Source: Stictocephala bisonia (lineage: Eukaryota; Arthropoda; Insecta; Hemiptera; Membracidae). Taken from it: a stretch of DNA of 64,000 bases. The notes below the pieces were generated by a model. That model was not told the origin of the DNA. It saw nothing but the letters and a program-made list of their open reading frames with translations, and ran no database searches. This document shows positions 13,801 through 25,397 of this stretch, one piece after another. The position numbers and the translations under genes are program-made. How positions within the stretch are numbered: position 1 is the first letter of the stretch; the number at the start of each line of letters is the position of its first letter. The stretch is from contig JAQJVL010000005.1 in assembly GCA_035578905.1 (NCBI GenBank), forward strand, positions 4,494,828-4,558,827. Direction: 5' to 3'.

Positions 13801-16800
13801 GTACTTACAATCCAGCCTCCTGTACGAGTCAGTACCATTGTAAGCGTGCGGGAGGGCGGGTATTAACTACTGTACTTACAATCCAGCCTCCTGTACGAGT
13901 CAGTACCATTGTAAGCGTGCGGGAGGGCGGGTATTAACTACTGTACTTACAATCCAGCCTCCTGTACGAGTCAGTACCATTGTAAGCGTGCGGGAGGGCG
14001 GGTATTAACTACTGTACTTACAATCCAGCCTCCTGTACGAGTCAGTACCATTGTAAGCGTGCGGGAGGGGCAGGGTATTAACTACTGTACTTTCAATCCA
14101 GCATCCTGTACGAGTCAGTACCATTGTAAGCGTGCGGGAGGGAGGGTATTAACTACTGTACTTACAATCCAGCCTCCTGTACGAGTCAGTACGATTGTAA
14201 GCGTGCGGGAGGGCAGGTATTAACTACTGTACTTACAATCCAGCCTCCTGTACGAGTCAGTACCATTGTAAGCGTGCGGGAGGGCAGGTATTAACTACTG
14301 TACTTACAATCCAGCCTCCTGTACGAGTCAGTACCATTGTAAGCGTGCGGGAGGGCGGGTATTAACTACTGTACTTACAATCCAGCCTCATGTACGAGTC
14401 AGTACCATTGTAAGCGTGCGGGAGGGCGGGTATTAACTACTGTACTTACAATCCAGCCTCCTGTACGAGTCAGTACCATTGTAAGCGTGCGGGAGGGTGG
14501 GTATTAACTACTGTACTTACAATCCAGCCTCCTGTACGAGTCAGTACCATTGTAAGCGTGCGGGAGGGCGGGTATTAACTACTGTACTTACAATCCAGCC
14601 TCCTGTACGAGTCAGTACCATTGTAAGCGTGCGGGAGGAAGGTATTAACTACTGTACTTACAATCCAGCCTCCTGTACGAGTCAGTACCATTGTAAGCGT
14701 GCGGGAGGGCGGGTATTAACTACTGTACTTACAATCCAGCCTCTGTACGAGTAAGTACCATTGTAAGCGTGCGGGAAGGCGGGTATTAACTACTGTACTT
14801 ACAATCCAGCCTCTTGTACGAGTTAGTACCATTGTAAGCGTGCGGGAGAGCGGGTATTAACTACTGTACTTACAATCCAGCCTCCTGTACGAATCGATAC
14901 CATTGTAAGCGTGCGGGAGGCGGGTATTAACTACTGTACTTACAATCCAGCCTCCTGTACGAGTCAGTACCATTGTAAGCGTGCGGGAGGCGGGTATTAA
15001 CTACTGTACTAACAATCCAGTCTCCTGTACGAGTCAGTACCATTATAAGCGTGCGGGAGGCGGGTATTAACTACTGTACTAACAATCCAGTCTCCTATAC
15101 GAGTCAGTACGATTGTAAGCGTGCGGGAGGGTAAGTATTAACTACTGTACTTACAATCCAGCCTCCTGTACGAGTCAGTACGATTGTAAGCGTGCGGGAG
15201 GGCGGGTATTAACTACTGTACTTACAATCCAGCCTCCTGTACGAGTCAGTACCATTGTAAGCTTGCGGGAGGCGGGGTATTAACTACTGTACTTACAATC
15301 AAGCCTCCTATACGAGTCAGTACGATTGTAAGCGTGCGGAGGGCGGGTATTAACTACTGTACTTACAAGTCCAGCCTCCTACGAGTCAGTACCATTGTAA
15401 GCGTGCGGAGGCGGGTATTAACTACTGTACTTACAATCAGCCTCCTATACGAGTCAGTACTATTGTAAGCGGTGCGGGAGGGCGGGGGTATTAACTACTG
15501 TACTTACAATCCAGCCTCCTGTACGAGTCAGTACCATTGTAAGCGTGCGGGAGGGCGGGTATTAACTACTGTACTTACAATCCAGCCTCCTGTACGAGTC
15601 AGTACCATTGTAAGCGTGCGGGAGGGCGGGTATTAACTACTGTACTTACAATCCAGCCTCCTGTACGAGTCAGTACCATTGTAAGCGTGCGGGAGGGCGG
15701 GTATTAACTACTGTACTTACAATCCAGCCTCCTGTACGAGTCAGTACCATTGTAAGCGTGCGGGAGGGCGGTATTAACTACTGTACTTACAATCCAGCCT
15801 CCTGTACGAGTCAGTACCATTGTAAGGCGTGCGGGAGGGCGGGTATTAACTACTGTACTTACAATCCAGCCTCCTGTACGAGTCAGTACCATTGTAAGCG
15901 TGCGGGAGGGCGGGTATTAACTACTGTACTTACAATCCAGCCTCCTGTACGAGTCAGTACCATTGTAAGCGTGCGGGAGGGCGGGTATTAACTACTGTAC
16001 TTACAATCCAGCCTCCTGTACGAGTCAGTACCATTGTAAGCGTGCGGGAGGGCGGGTATTAACTACTGTACTTACAATCCAGCCTCCTGTACGAGTCAGT
16101 ACCATTGTAAGCGTGCGGGAGGGCGGGTATTAACTACTGTACTTACAATCCAGCCTCCTGTACGAGTCAGTACCATTGTAAGCGTGCGGGATGGCGGGTA
16201 TTAACTACTGTACTTACAATCCAGCCTACTGTACGTGTCAGTACCATTGTAAGCATGCTGGAGGGCAGGTATTAACTACTGTACTTACAATCCATCCTCC
16301 TGTACGAGTCAGTACCATTGTAAGCGTGCGGGAGGGCTGGTATTAACTACTGTACTTACAATACAGCCTCCTGTACGAGTCAGTACCATTGTAAGGCGTG
16401 CGGAGGGCGGGTATTAACTACTGTACTTACAATCCAGCCTACTGTACGAGTCAGTACCATTGTAAGCGTGCGGGAGGGCAGGTATTAACTACTGTACTTA
16501 CAATCCAGCCTCCTGTACGAGTCAGTACCATTGTAAGGGTGCGGGAGGGCGGGTATTAACTACTGTACTTACAATCCAGCCTCCTGTACGAGTCAGTACC
16601 ATTGTAAGGGTGCGGGAGGGCAGCTATGAACTACTATACTTACAATTCAGCCTCCTGTACGGGTCAGTACCATTGTAAGGGTGCGGGAGGGCGGAAATTA
16701 ACTACTGTACTTACAATCCAGCCTCCTGTACGAGTCAGTACCATTGTAAGGGTGCGGGAGGGTGGGTATTAAGTACTGTACTTACAATCCAGCCTCATGT

Positions 16801-19800
16801 AACTACTGTACTTACAATCCAGCCTCCTGTACGAGTCAGTACCATTGTAAGGGTGCAGGAGGGCGGGTATTAACTACTGTACTTACAATCCAGCCTCCTG
16901 TACGAGTCAGTACCACTATAAGCGTGCGGGAGGGCGGGTATTAACTACTGTACTTACAATCCAGCCTCCTGTACGAGTCAGTACCATTGTAAGGGTGCGG
17001 GAGGGCGGGTATTAACTACTGTACTTACAATCCAGCCTCCTGTACGAGTCAGTACGATTGTAAGCGTGCGGGAGGGCAGGTATTAACTACTGTACTTACA
17101 ATCCAGCCTCCTGTACGAGTCAGTACCATTGTAAGGCGTGCGGGAGGGCGGGTATTAACTACTGTACTTACAATCCAGCCTCCTGTACGAGTCAGTACCA
17201 TTGTAAGCGTGCGGGAGGGCAGGGTATTAACTACTGTACTTACAATCCAGCCTCCTGTACGAGTCAGTACCATTGTAAGCGTGCGGGAGGGCAGGGTATT
17301 AACTACTGTACTTACAATCCAGCCTCCTGTACGTGTCAGTACAATTGTAGGCGTACGGGAGGGCGGGTATTAACTACTGTACTTACAATCCAGCCTCCTG
17401 TACGAGTCAGTACCATTGTAAGCGTGCGGGAGGGCAGATATTAACTACTGTACTTACAATCAAGGCTCCTGTACGAGTCGGTACCATTGTAAGCGTGTGG
17501 GAAGGCGGGTATTAACAACTGTACTTACAATCCAGCCTCCTGTACGAGTCAGTACCATTGTAAGCGTGCGGGAGGGCAGGTATTAACTACTGTACTTACA
17601 ATCCAGCCTCCTGTACGAGTCAATACGATTGTAAGCGTGCACGTGGGCGGGTAATAACTACTTTACTTACAATCTAGCTTCATGTACGAGTCAGTACCAT
17701 TGTAAAGGTGTGAGAGGGCAGGTATTACTACTGTACTTACACTCCAGCTTCATGTACAAGTCAGTACCATTGTAAGGCTGCGAGATGGCAGGTATTACTA
17801 CTGTACTTACAATCCAGCCTCCTGTACGAGTCAGTACCATTGTAGGCGTACGGGAGGGCAGGCATTAACTACTGTACTTACAATCCAGCCTACTGTACGA
17901 GTCAGTACCATTGTAAGCGTGCGGGACGGCGGGTATTAACTACTGCACCTACAATCCAGCCTCCTGTACGAGTCAGTACCATTGTAAGGCTGCGGGAGGG
18001 CAGGCATTAACTACTGTACTTACAATCCAGCCTACTGTACGAGTCAGTACCATTGTAAGCGTGCGGGACGGCGGGTATTAACTACTGCACCTACAATCCA
18101 GCCTCCTGTACGAGTCAGTACCATTGTAAGCGTACGGGAGGGCAGTTATTAACTACTGTACTTACAATCTATCTTCATGTACGAGTCAGTACCATTGTAA
18201 GGCTGCGAGATGGCAGGTATTACTACTGTACTTACAATCAAGGCTCCTGTACGAGTCAGTACCATTGTAAGCGTGTGGGAGGGCAGGTATTAACTACTGT
18301 ACTTACAATCCAGCTTCATGTACGAGTCAGTACCATTGTAAGAGTACGGGAGGGCAGGTATTAACTACTGTACTTACAATCCAGCCTCCTGTACGAGTCA
18401 GTACCATTGTAAGCGTGCGGGAGGGCAGGTATTAACTACTGTACTTACAATCCAGCCTCCTGTACGAGTCAGTACAATTGTAGGCGTGCGGGAGGGCGGG
18501 TATTAACTACTGTACTTACAATCCAGCCTCATGTACGAGTCAGTACCATTGTAAGCGTGCGGGAGGGCAGGTATTAACTACTGTACTTACAATCCAGCCT
18601 CCTGTACGAGTCAGTACCATTGTAAGCGTGCGGGTATTAACTACTGTACTTACAATCCAGCCTCCTGTACGAGTCAGTACCATTGTAAGCGTGCGGGAGG
18701 GCAGGTATTAACTACTGTATTTACAATCCAGCCTCCTATACGAGTCAGTACCATTGTAAGCGTGCGGGAGGGCGGGTATTAACTACTGTACTTACAATCC
18801 AGCCTCCTGTACGAGTCAGTACCATTGTAAGCGTGCGGGAGGCGGGTATTAACTACTGTACTTTCAATCCAGCCTCCTGTACGAGTCAGTACCATTGTAA
18901 GCTTGCGGGAGGGCGGGTATTAACTACTGTACTTACAATCAAGCCTCCTATACGAGTCAGTACCATTGTAAGCTTGCGGGAGGGCGGGTATTAACTACTG
19001 TACTTACAATCCAGCCTCCTGTACGAGTCAGTACCATTGTAAGCTTGCGGGAGGGCGGGTATTAACTACTGTACTTACAATCAGCCTCCTGTACGAGTCA
19101 GTACTATTGTAAGCTTGCGGGAGGCGGGTATTAACTACTGTACTTACAATCCAGCCTCCTGTACGTGTCAGTACCATTGTAGGCGTGCGGGAGGGCAGGT
19201 ATTAACTACTGTACTTACAATCCAGCCTCATGTACAAGTCAGTACCATTGTAGGCGTGCGGGAGGGCAGGTATTAACTACTATACTTACAATCCAGCCTC
19301 ATGTACAAGTCAGTACCATTGTAGGCGTGCGGGAGGGCAGGTATTAACTACTGTACTTACAATCCAGCCTCCTGTACGAGTCAGTACCATTGTAGGCGTG
19401 CGGGAGGGCAGGTATTAACTACTGTACTTACAATCCAGCCTCCTGTACGAGTCAGTACCATTGTAGGCGTGCGGGAGGGCAGGTATTAACTACTGTACTT
19501 ACAATCCAGCCTCCTGTACGTGTCAGTACCATTGTAGGCGTGCTGGAGGGCAATTATTAACTACTGTACTTATAATCCAGCCTCCTGTACAAGTCAGTAC
19601 CATTGTAGGCGTGCGGGAGGGCAGGTATTAACTACTGTACTTACAATCCAGCCTCCTGTACGTGTCAGTACCATTGTAGGCGTGCGGGAGGGCAGGTATT
19701 AACTACTGTACTTACAATCCAGCCTCCTGTACGTGTCAGTACCCTTGTAGGCGTGCGGGAGGGCAGGTATTAACTACTGTACTTACAATCCAGCCTCCTG

Positions 19801-22800
19801 TACAAGTCAGTACCATTGTAGGCGTGCGGGAGGGCAGGTATTAACTACTGTACTTATAATCCAGCCTCCTGTACGTGTCAGTACCATTGTAGGCGTGCGG
19901 GAGGGCAGGTATTAACTACTGTACTTACAATCCAGCCTCCTGTACGTGTCAGTACCCTTGTAGGCGTAAGGGAGGGCAGGTATTAACTACTGTACTTACA
20001 ATCCAGCCTCATGTACGAGTCAGTACAATTGTAGGCGTACGGGAGGGCAGGTATTAACTACTGTACTTACAATCCAGCCTCATGTACGAGTCACTACGAT
20101 TGTAAGCGTGCGGGAGGGCAGTTATTAACTACTGTACTTACAATCCAGCCTCATGTACGAGTCAGTACCATTGTAAGCTTGCGGGAGGCGGGTATTAACT
20201 ACTGTACCTACAATGAAGCCTCCTATAAGAGTCAGTACCATTTTAGGCTTGCGGGAGGCGGGTATTAACTACTGAACTTACAATCAAGCCTATACGAGTC
20301 AGTACTATTGTAAGCTTGCGGGAGGCGGGTATTAACTACTGAACTTACAATCAAGCCTATACGAGTCAGTACTATTGTAAGCTTGCGGGAGGGTTGGTAT
20401 TGACTACTGTACTTACAATCCAGCCTCCTGTACGAGTCAGTACGATTGTAAGCTTGCGGGAGGCGGGTATTAACTACTGTACTTACAATCCACCCTCCTA
20501 TACGAGGCAGTACCATTGTAAGCTTGCGGGAGGCGGGTATTAACTACTGTACTTACAATCAAGCCTCCTATACGAGTCAGTACTATTGTAAGCTTGCGGG
20601 AGGGTTGGTATTGACTACTGTACTTACAATCCAGCCTCCTGTACGAGTCAGTACGATTGTAAGCTTACGGGAGGCGGGTATTAACTACTGTACTTACAAT
20701 CAAGCCTCCTGTACGAGTCAGTACCATTGTAAGCTTGCGGGAGGCGGGTATTAACTACTGTACTTACAATCAAGCCTTCATACGAGTCAGTACGATTGTA
20801 AGCTTGCGGGAGGGCGGGTATTAACTACTGTACTTACAATCAAGCCTCCTGTACGAGTCAGTACGATTGTAAGCTTGCGGGAGGCGGGGGTTAACTACTG
20901 TACTTACAATCAAGCCTCCTATACGAGTCAGTACGATTGTAAGCGTGCGGGAGGGCGGGTATTAACTACTGTACTTACAATCCAGCCTCCTGTACGAGTC
21001 AGTACGATTGTAAGCTTGCGGGAGGCGGGTATTAACTACTGTATTTACAATCAAGCCTCCTATACGAGTCAGTACGATTGTAATCTTGCGGGAGGGCGGG
21101 TATTAACTACTGTACTTACAATCCAGCCTCCTGTTCGAGTCAGTACGATTGTAAGCTTGCGGGAGGGCGGGTATTAACTACTGTACTTACAATCAAACCT
21201 CCTATACGAGTCAGTACTATTGTAAGCTTGCGGGAGGGCGGGTATTAACTACTGTACTTACAATCAAGCCTCCTATACGAGTCAGTACGATTGTAAGCTT
21301 GCGGGAGGGCGGGTATTAACTATTGTACTTACAATCAAGCCTCCTATACGAGTCAGTACTATTGTAAGCTTGCGGGAGGGCGGGTATTAACTACTGTACT
21401 TACAATTAAGCCTCCTATACGAGTCAGTACTATTGTAAGCTTGCGGGAGGGCGGGTATTAACTACTGTACTTACAATCAAGCCTCCTATACGAGTCAGTA
21501 CGATTGTAAGCTTGCGGGAGGGCGGGTATTAACTACTGTACTTACAATCCAGCCTCCTGTACGAGTCAGTACTATTGTAATCTTGCGGGAGGGCGGGTAT
21601 TAACTACTGTACTTACAATCAAGCCTCCTATACGAGTCAGTACGATTGTAAGCTTGCGGGAGGGCGGGTATTAACTACTGTACTTACAATCAAGCCTCCT
21701 ATACGAGTCAGTACGAATGTAAGCTTGCGGGAGGGCGGGTATTTCTACTGTACTTACAATCCAGCCTCCTATACGAGTCAGTACGATTGTAAGCTTGCGG
21801 GAGGGCGGGTATTGACTACTGTACTTACAATCCAGCCTCCTGTACGAGTCAGTACGATTGTAAGCTTGCGGGAGGGCGGGTATTGACTACTGTACTTACA
21901 ATCCAGCCTCCTGTACGAGTCAGTACGATTGTAAGCTTGCGGGAGGGCGGGTATTGACTACTGTACTTACAATCCAGCCTCCTATACGAGTCAGTACGAT
22001 TGTAAGCTTGCGGGTGGGCGGGTATTAACTACTGTACTTACAATCCAGCCTCATGTACGAGTCAGTACCATTGTAAGCTTACGGGAGGGCTGGTATTAAC
22101 TACTGTACTTACAATCCAGCCTCCTGTACGAGTCAGTACGATTGTAAGCTTGCGGGAGGGCGGGTATTGACTACTGTACTTACAATCCAGCCTCCTGTAC
22201 GAGTCAGTACGATTGTAAGCTTGCGGGAGGGCGGGTATTGACTACTGTACTTACAATCCAGCCTCCTGTACGAGTCAGTACGATTGTAAGCTTGCGGGAG
22301 GGCGGGTATTGACTACTGTACTTACAATCCAGCCTCCTGTACGAGTCAGTACGATTGTAAGCTTGCGGGAGGGCGGGTATTGACTACTGTACTTACAATC
22401 CAGCCTCCTATACGAGTCAGTACGATTGTAAGCTTGCGGGAGGGCGGGTATTGACTACTGTACTTACAATCAAGCCTCCTATACGAGTCAGTACGATTGT
22501 AAGCTTGCGGGAGGGCGGGTATTTCTACTGTACTTACAATCCAGCCTCCTATACGAGTCAGTACGATTGTAAGCTTGCGGGAGGGCGGGTATTGACTACT
22601 GTACTTACAATCCAGCCTCCTGTACGAGTCAGTACGATTGTAAGCTTGCGGGAGGGCGGGTATTGACTACTGTACTTACAATCCAGCCTCCTATACGAGT
22701 CAGTACGATTGTAAGCTTGCGGGTGGGCGGGTATTAACTACTGTACTTACAATCCAGCCTCCTGTACGAGTCAGTACGATTGTAAGCTTGCGGGAGGGCG

Positions 22801-22819
22801 GGTATTGACTACTGTACTT
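7895..22819. repeat. 71-bp satellite array, about 210 copies (~14.9 kb)
   Basis: The unit runs GTATTAACTACTGTACTTAC, AATCCAGCCTCCTGTACGAG, TCAGTACCATTGTAAGCGTG, CGGGAGGGCGG and repeats every 71 bp (for example 13860 to 13931). Each unit contains the inverted pair CTTACAAT / ATTGTAAG about 29 bp apart, so each monomer can fold as a hairpin. Sub-blocks are locally homogenised: about 9570-11080 carries GTAGGCGTACGGGAGGGCAG almost without change; 12400-14500 carries AAGCGTGCGGGAGGGCGG; 20200-22819 carries AAGCTTGCGGG. The left end (7895-8300) and patches at 9000-9420 and 14730-15480 are rich in single-base indels. Short frames in it are artefacts. Confidence 0.97.
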
Positions 22820-23332
22820 CAATTTAAAAAGGCCTGTTTAAATAAATATATGTCACCAAAACTAAAAGATTGGCCATAAGGCTATGAAATTTTTGAATTT
22901 TTATAAAAAATTAAACTAACGCTAGCAATAATTAAAAACTAAACGGTATTAATTTGTATGTTTGGGATCGAGATACTAAGTGGATGTTGCAAAGCTTTAT
23001 TATATTTGTTTTAAATGCTTTGTAGGTGTTTCAAATACAACAATTTCTTGATGTCATTAAAAAAAAGAAAAAAACAAAATACCAACAAAGGATGAATGAA
23101 TACTTAAGGCTCATTAACGATGCGATAACCATTTTTTTAATTTAAGAGCATTTCTCAAGATTATGTTTTTTTAATGCAAGAACAAAATCAACAATTACAG
23201 TTGTTTATAGGAAGCGTAAATAACCAAAATCACAGCAATGTTTAACATACAAAGATTAAACATTATGACAAATCAAAAGTTTATTGTAATAATTTACATT
23301 GAAGTGGTAGATTGCAGTCAGTATCATATTTC
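22820..23332. other. AT-rich spacer, nothing recognised
   Basis: This is unique AT-rich DNA between the end of the 71-bp satellite (sharp edge after ACTGTACTTC) and the nested palindrome. No open frame of note, RNA gene or repeat was seen. Confidence 0.5.
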
Positions 23333-23588
23333 GTGTAGACTGGAATGAACTGCTGAGTTGGTTAAGGTGGTGCAATCGGTTTTCGGTGAGTTGATTATTT
23401 TCCAATTTTATAATCAAAATTAGTTAATTCCAGGTTAATAGTTCCCTTGGGACAGGAAAATACAAAAAAAATGTTAACCACTACTTAGGACTTGTGGCCT
23501 TATGAAGTGGTGAATTTAGCTGATTTTAAATCAGCGTTAAGACATAAATGTTCAAAGCACAAGTTTATTTTTTTATAATTACATTTAT

Positions 23589-23733
23589 TGCCATAACTGA
23601 ATGGATTAACATGTTTTTAATGTACAAACATTTATAGTTTTAAAGGTTAAAAAGAGGTATTTTTAACCTTTAAGATTAGAACTATTTTCACATTAAAAAA
23701 ATGAAAAACATGTTAATCCATTCAGTTATGGCA
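23589..23733 (+). mobile_element. 145-bp inner MITE-like unit, copy 1
   Basis: It begins TGCCATAACTGAATGGATTA and ends with the reverse complement of its own start, giving a 30-bp perfect terminal inverted repeat. It contains AACCTTTAAGATTAGAACTA and no gene. It is flanked by ATTTAT on the left and ATAAAT on the right, which are mirror images rather than a direct target duplication. Confidence 0.6.
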
Positions 23734-23774
23734 ATAAATGTAATTATAAAAAAATAAACTTGTGCTTTGAACAT

Positions 23775-23919
23775 TGCCATAACTGAATGGATTAACATGT
23801 TTTTCATTTTTTTAATGTGAAAATAGTTCTAATCTTAAAGGTTAAAAATACCTCTTTTTAACCTTTAAAACTATAAATGTTTGTACATTAAAAACATGTT
23901 AATCCATTCAGTTATGGCA
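23775..23919 (-). mobile_element. 145-bp inner MITE-like unit, copy 2 (inverted)
   Basis: By eye it is an exact reverse complement of 23589-23733 along all 145 positions. Perfect identity implies very recent inversion-duplication or gene conversion. The outer arms, by contrast, have visibly diverged. Confidence 0.6.
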
Positions 23920-24147
23920 ATAAATGTAATTATAAAAAAATAAACTTGTGCTTTGAACATTTATGTCTTAACGCTGATTTAAAATCAGCTAAATTTACCA
24001 CTTCATAAGGCCACAAGTCCTAAGTAGTGGTTAAAATTTCTTTGTATTTTCCTGTCTCAAGGGAAGGTACATTAACTAATTTTGATTATAAAATTGGAAA
24101 AATCAACTCACCTTATCACTGGTTGCACCGCCTTAAGCCTGGTCGAC

Positions 24148-25397
24148 ACGAACGTAAGTTCAGATTTATTATATTTTACTAAAACCATAGTCGGGTGAAC
24201 ACAAGTATGAAATTAATTTGAAATAGATTTGTAAAAGTCTAATGCTATCTTATAGTATAAATAATAAGGAAAAGGGAATCAAACTAAAAAATGAACGCAC
24301 AAAAGAACAAAAAAATAATGTATGTACAATTGTTATTTGATTTCATACCATCAGTTTAAAATCTCGCCCCCCTCCAAATAATAATAAAAAAAAAGAACCA
24401 TACACACACTGATGTGCATACGGGCCCTATCTCCACACAGAGGATGGCCCACCCTTGCTATTTAAAAAAGTTATTAATTAAGTTTAAGCTAACTCAGCAG
24501 AATTCAATAAATTGCCAATCGGGTGTCCAGACATTTTTCATTAGAATAAAACTCGTTCAACTGCTGCCGAAGAACTGAGTAGAGAAAGAGTAAACTCCAA
24601 CTCTTTCAAAATTTTCACACTTATTTTCGGCCAATTTCAAGAGTTGAAAAACATCTTTTTTTAAGGGGAGGGAGGTGTATGGTATTATAATAATAGAGCA
24701 TAGTATGTGATACATTATACAACACTTTCACGAGTGTCGATTGATGATTGCCCGAAGTAATAGATGTTTGTATTTTTTTTCAATATTAAATATTTAAAAT
24801 AAATACTTTCAATATTAATAGAACGAAAAATACGGACATTTACCCGGTTTTTCTTTGTACGGTAAGGACACGGGCATTGAATCTAAAATACAAACGGTCC
24901 GTACAAAATACGGACGTATGGCAACCCTAGCTGTAGCCTACAGGATATAATTTATATTTACCTGTTTATTGTTCCTCGTCCCTCGTCGGAGAAACATCAC
25001 TCGCCTACCGGTGATTGTATCCGATTGTTTTGCAAATAACCATTTATTAAGGCCATAGTGCAAAACCAATTTCAGGGCTGTTGTAAAATATAAGTTGATA
25101 TATTTATTTGAAAAACAATATTTCAGTTTCGAATGTAATTTATAAATTGTTAAGTTTTGTTACTAGGTCACGATGCATATTTAGACTGTAGCTGCAGGGC
25201 GTAGAGACCACTGAAAGTTTAGCGGTCTCGAGGTGACCAGAGGTGTAATGTTTGTTGGCCGGACGTACAACATGCGTAGCGGCGTGCCAAGGTTTGGAAG
25301 TCGTGGCTTATCTGACGATCGTTATCAGAGGTGACCTTCTGTCTTCCATAAATTCAGCCGGTACAATTACCGAGACGTCATCCCTTCATCCTTCACG
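24148..25397. other. Intergenic / presumed 5' flank of the cysteine-rich gene
   Basis: No gene was recognised. A short dyad GTCCGTAC...ATACGGAC near 24897-24915, next to ATGGCAACCCT, looks like transposon-end debris but was not assigned. The last ~130 bp before the ATG at 25398 is the likely promoter and 5' leader; I could not place a convincing TATA box or initiator there. Confidence 0.4.

Larger units (their letters stand above)
23333..24147. repeat. Nested palindrome / fold-back element, ~815 bp
   Basis: The outer arms 23333-23588 and 23920-24147 are imperfect reverse complements of each other. For example CACTACTTAGGACTTGTGGC on the left pairs with GCCACAAGTCCTAAGTAGTG on the right. The arms enclose two copies of a 145-bp inner unit (23589-23733 and 23775-23919) that are exact reverse complements of each other. 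A 41-bp spacer at 23734-23774 is repeated in the same direction after the second inner unit and inverted before the first. No coding capacity was found. It resembles a fold-back or MITE-type non-autonomous DNA element whose interior has been inverted and duplicated. Confidence 0.85.

Noticed and set aside
2750..22819. CRISPR-like repeat arrays
   Set aside because: Units are contiguous with no unique spacers between short repeats, and the DNA is eukaryotic. They are minisatellites.
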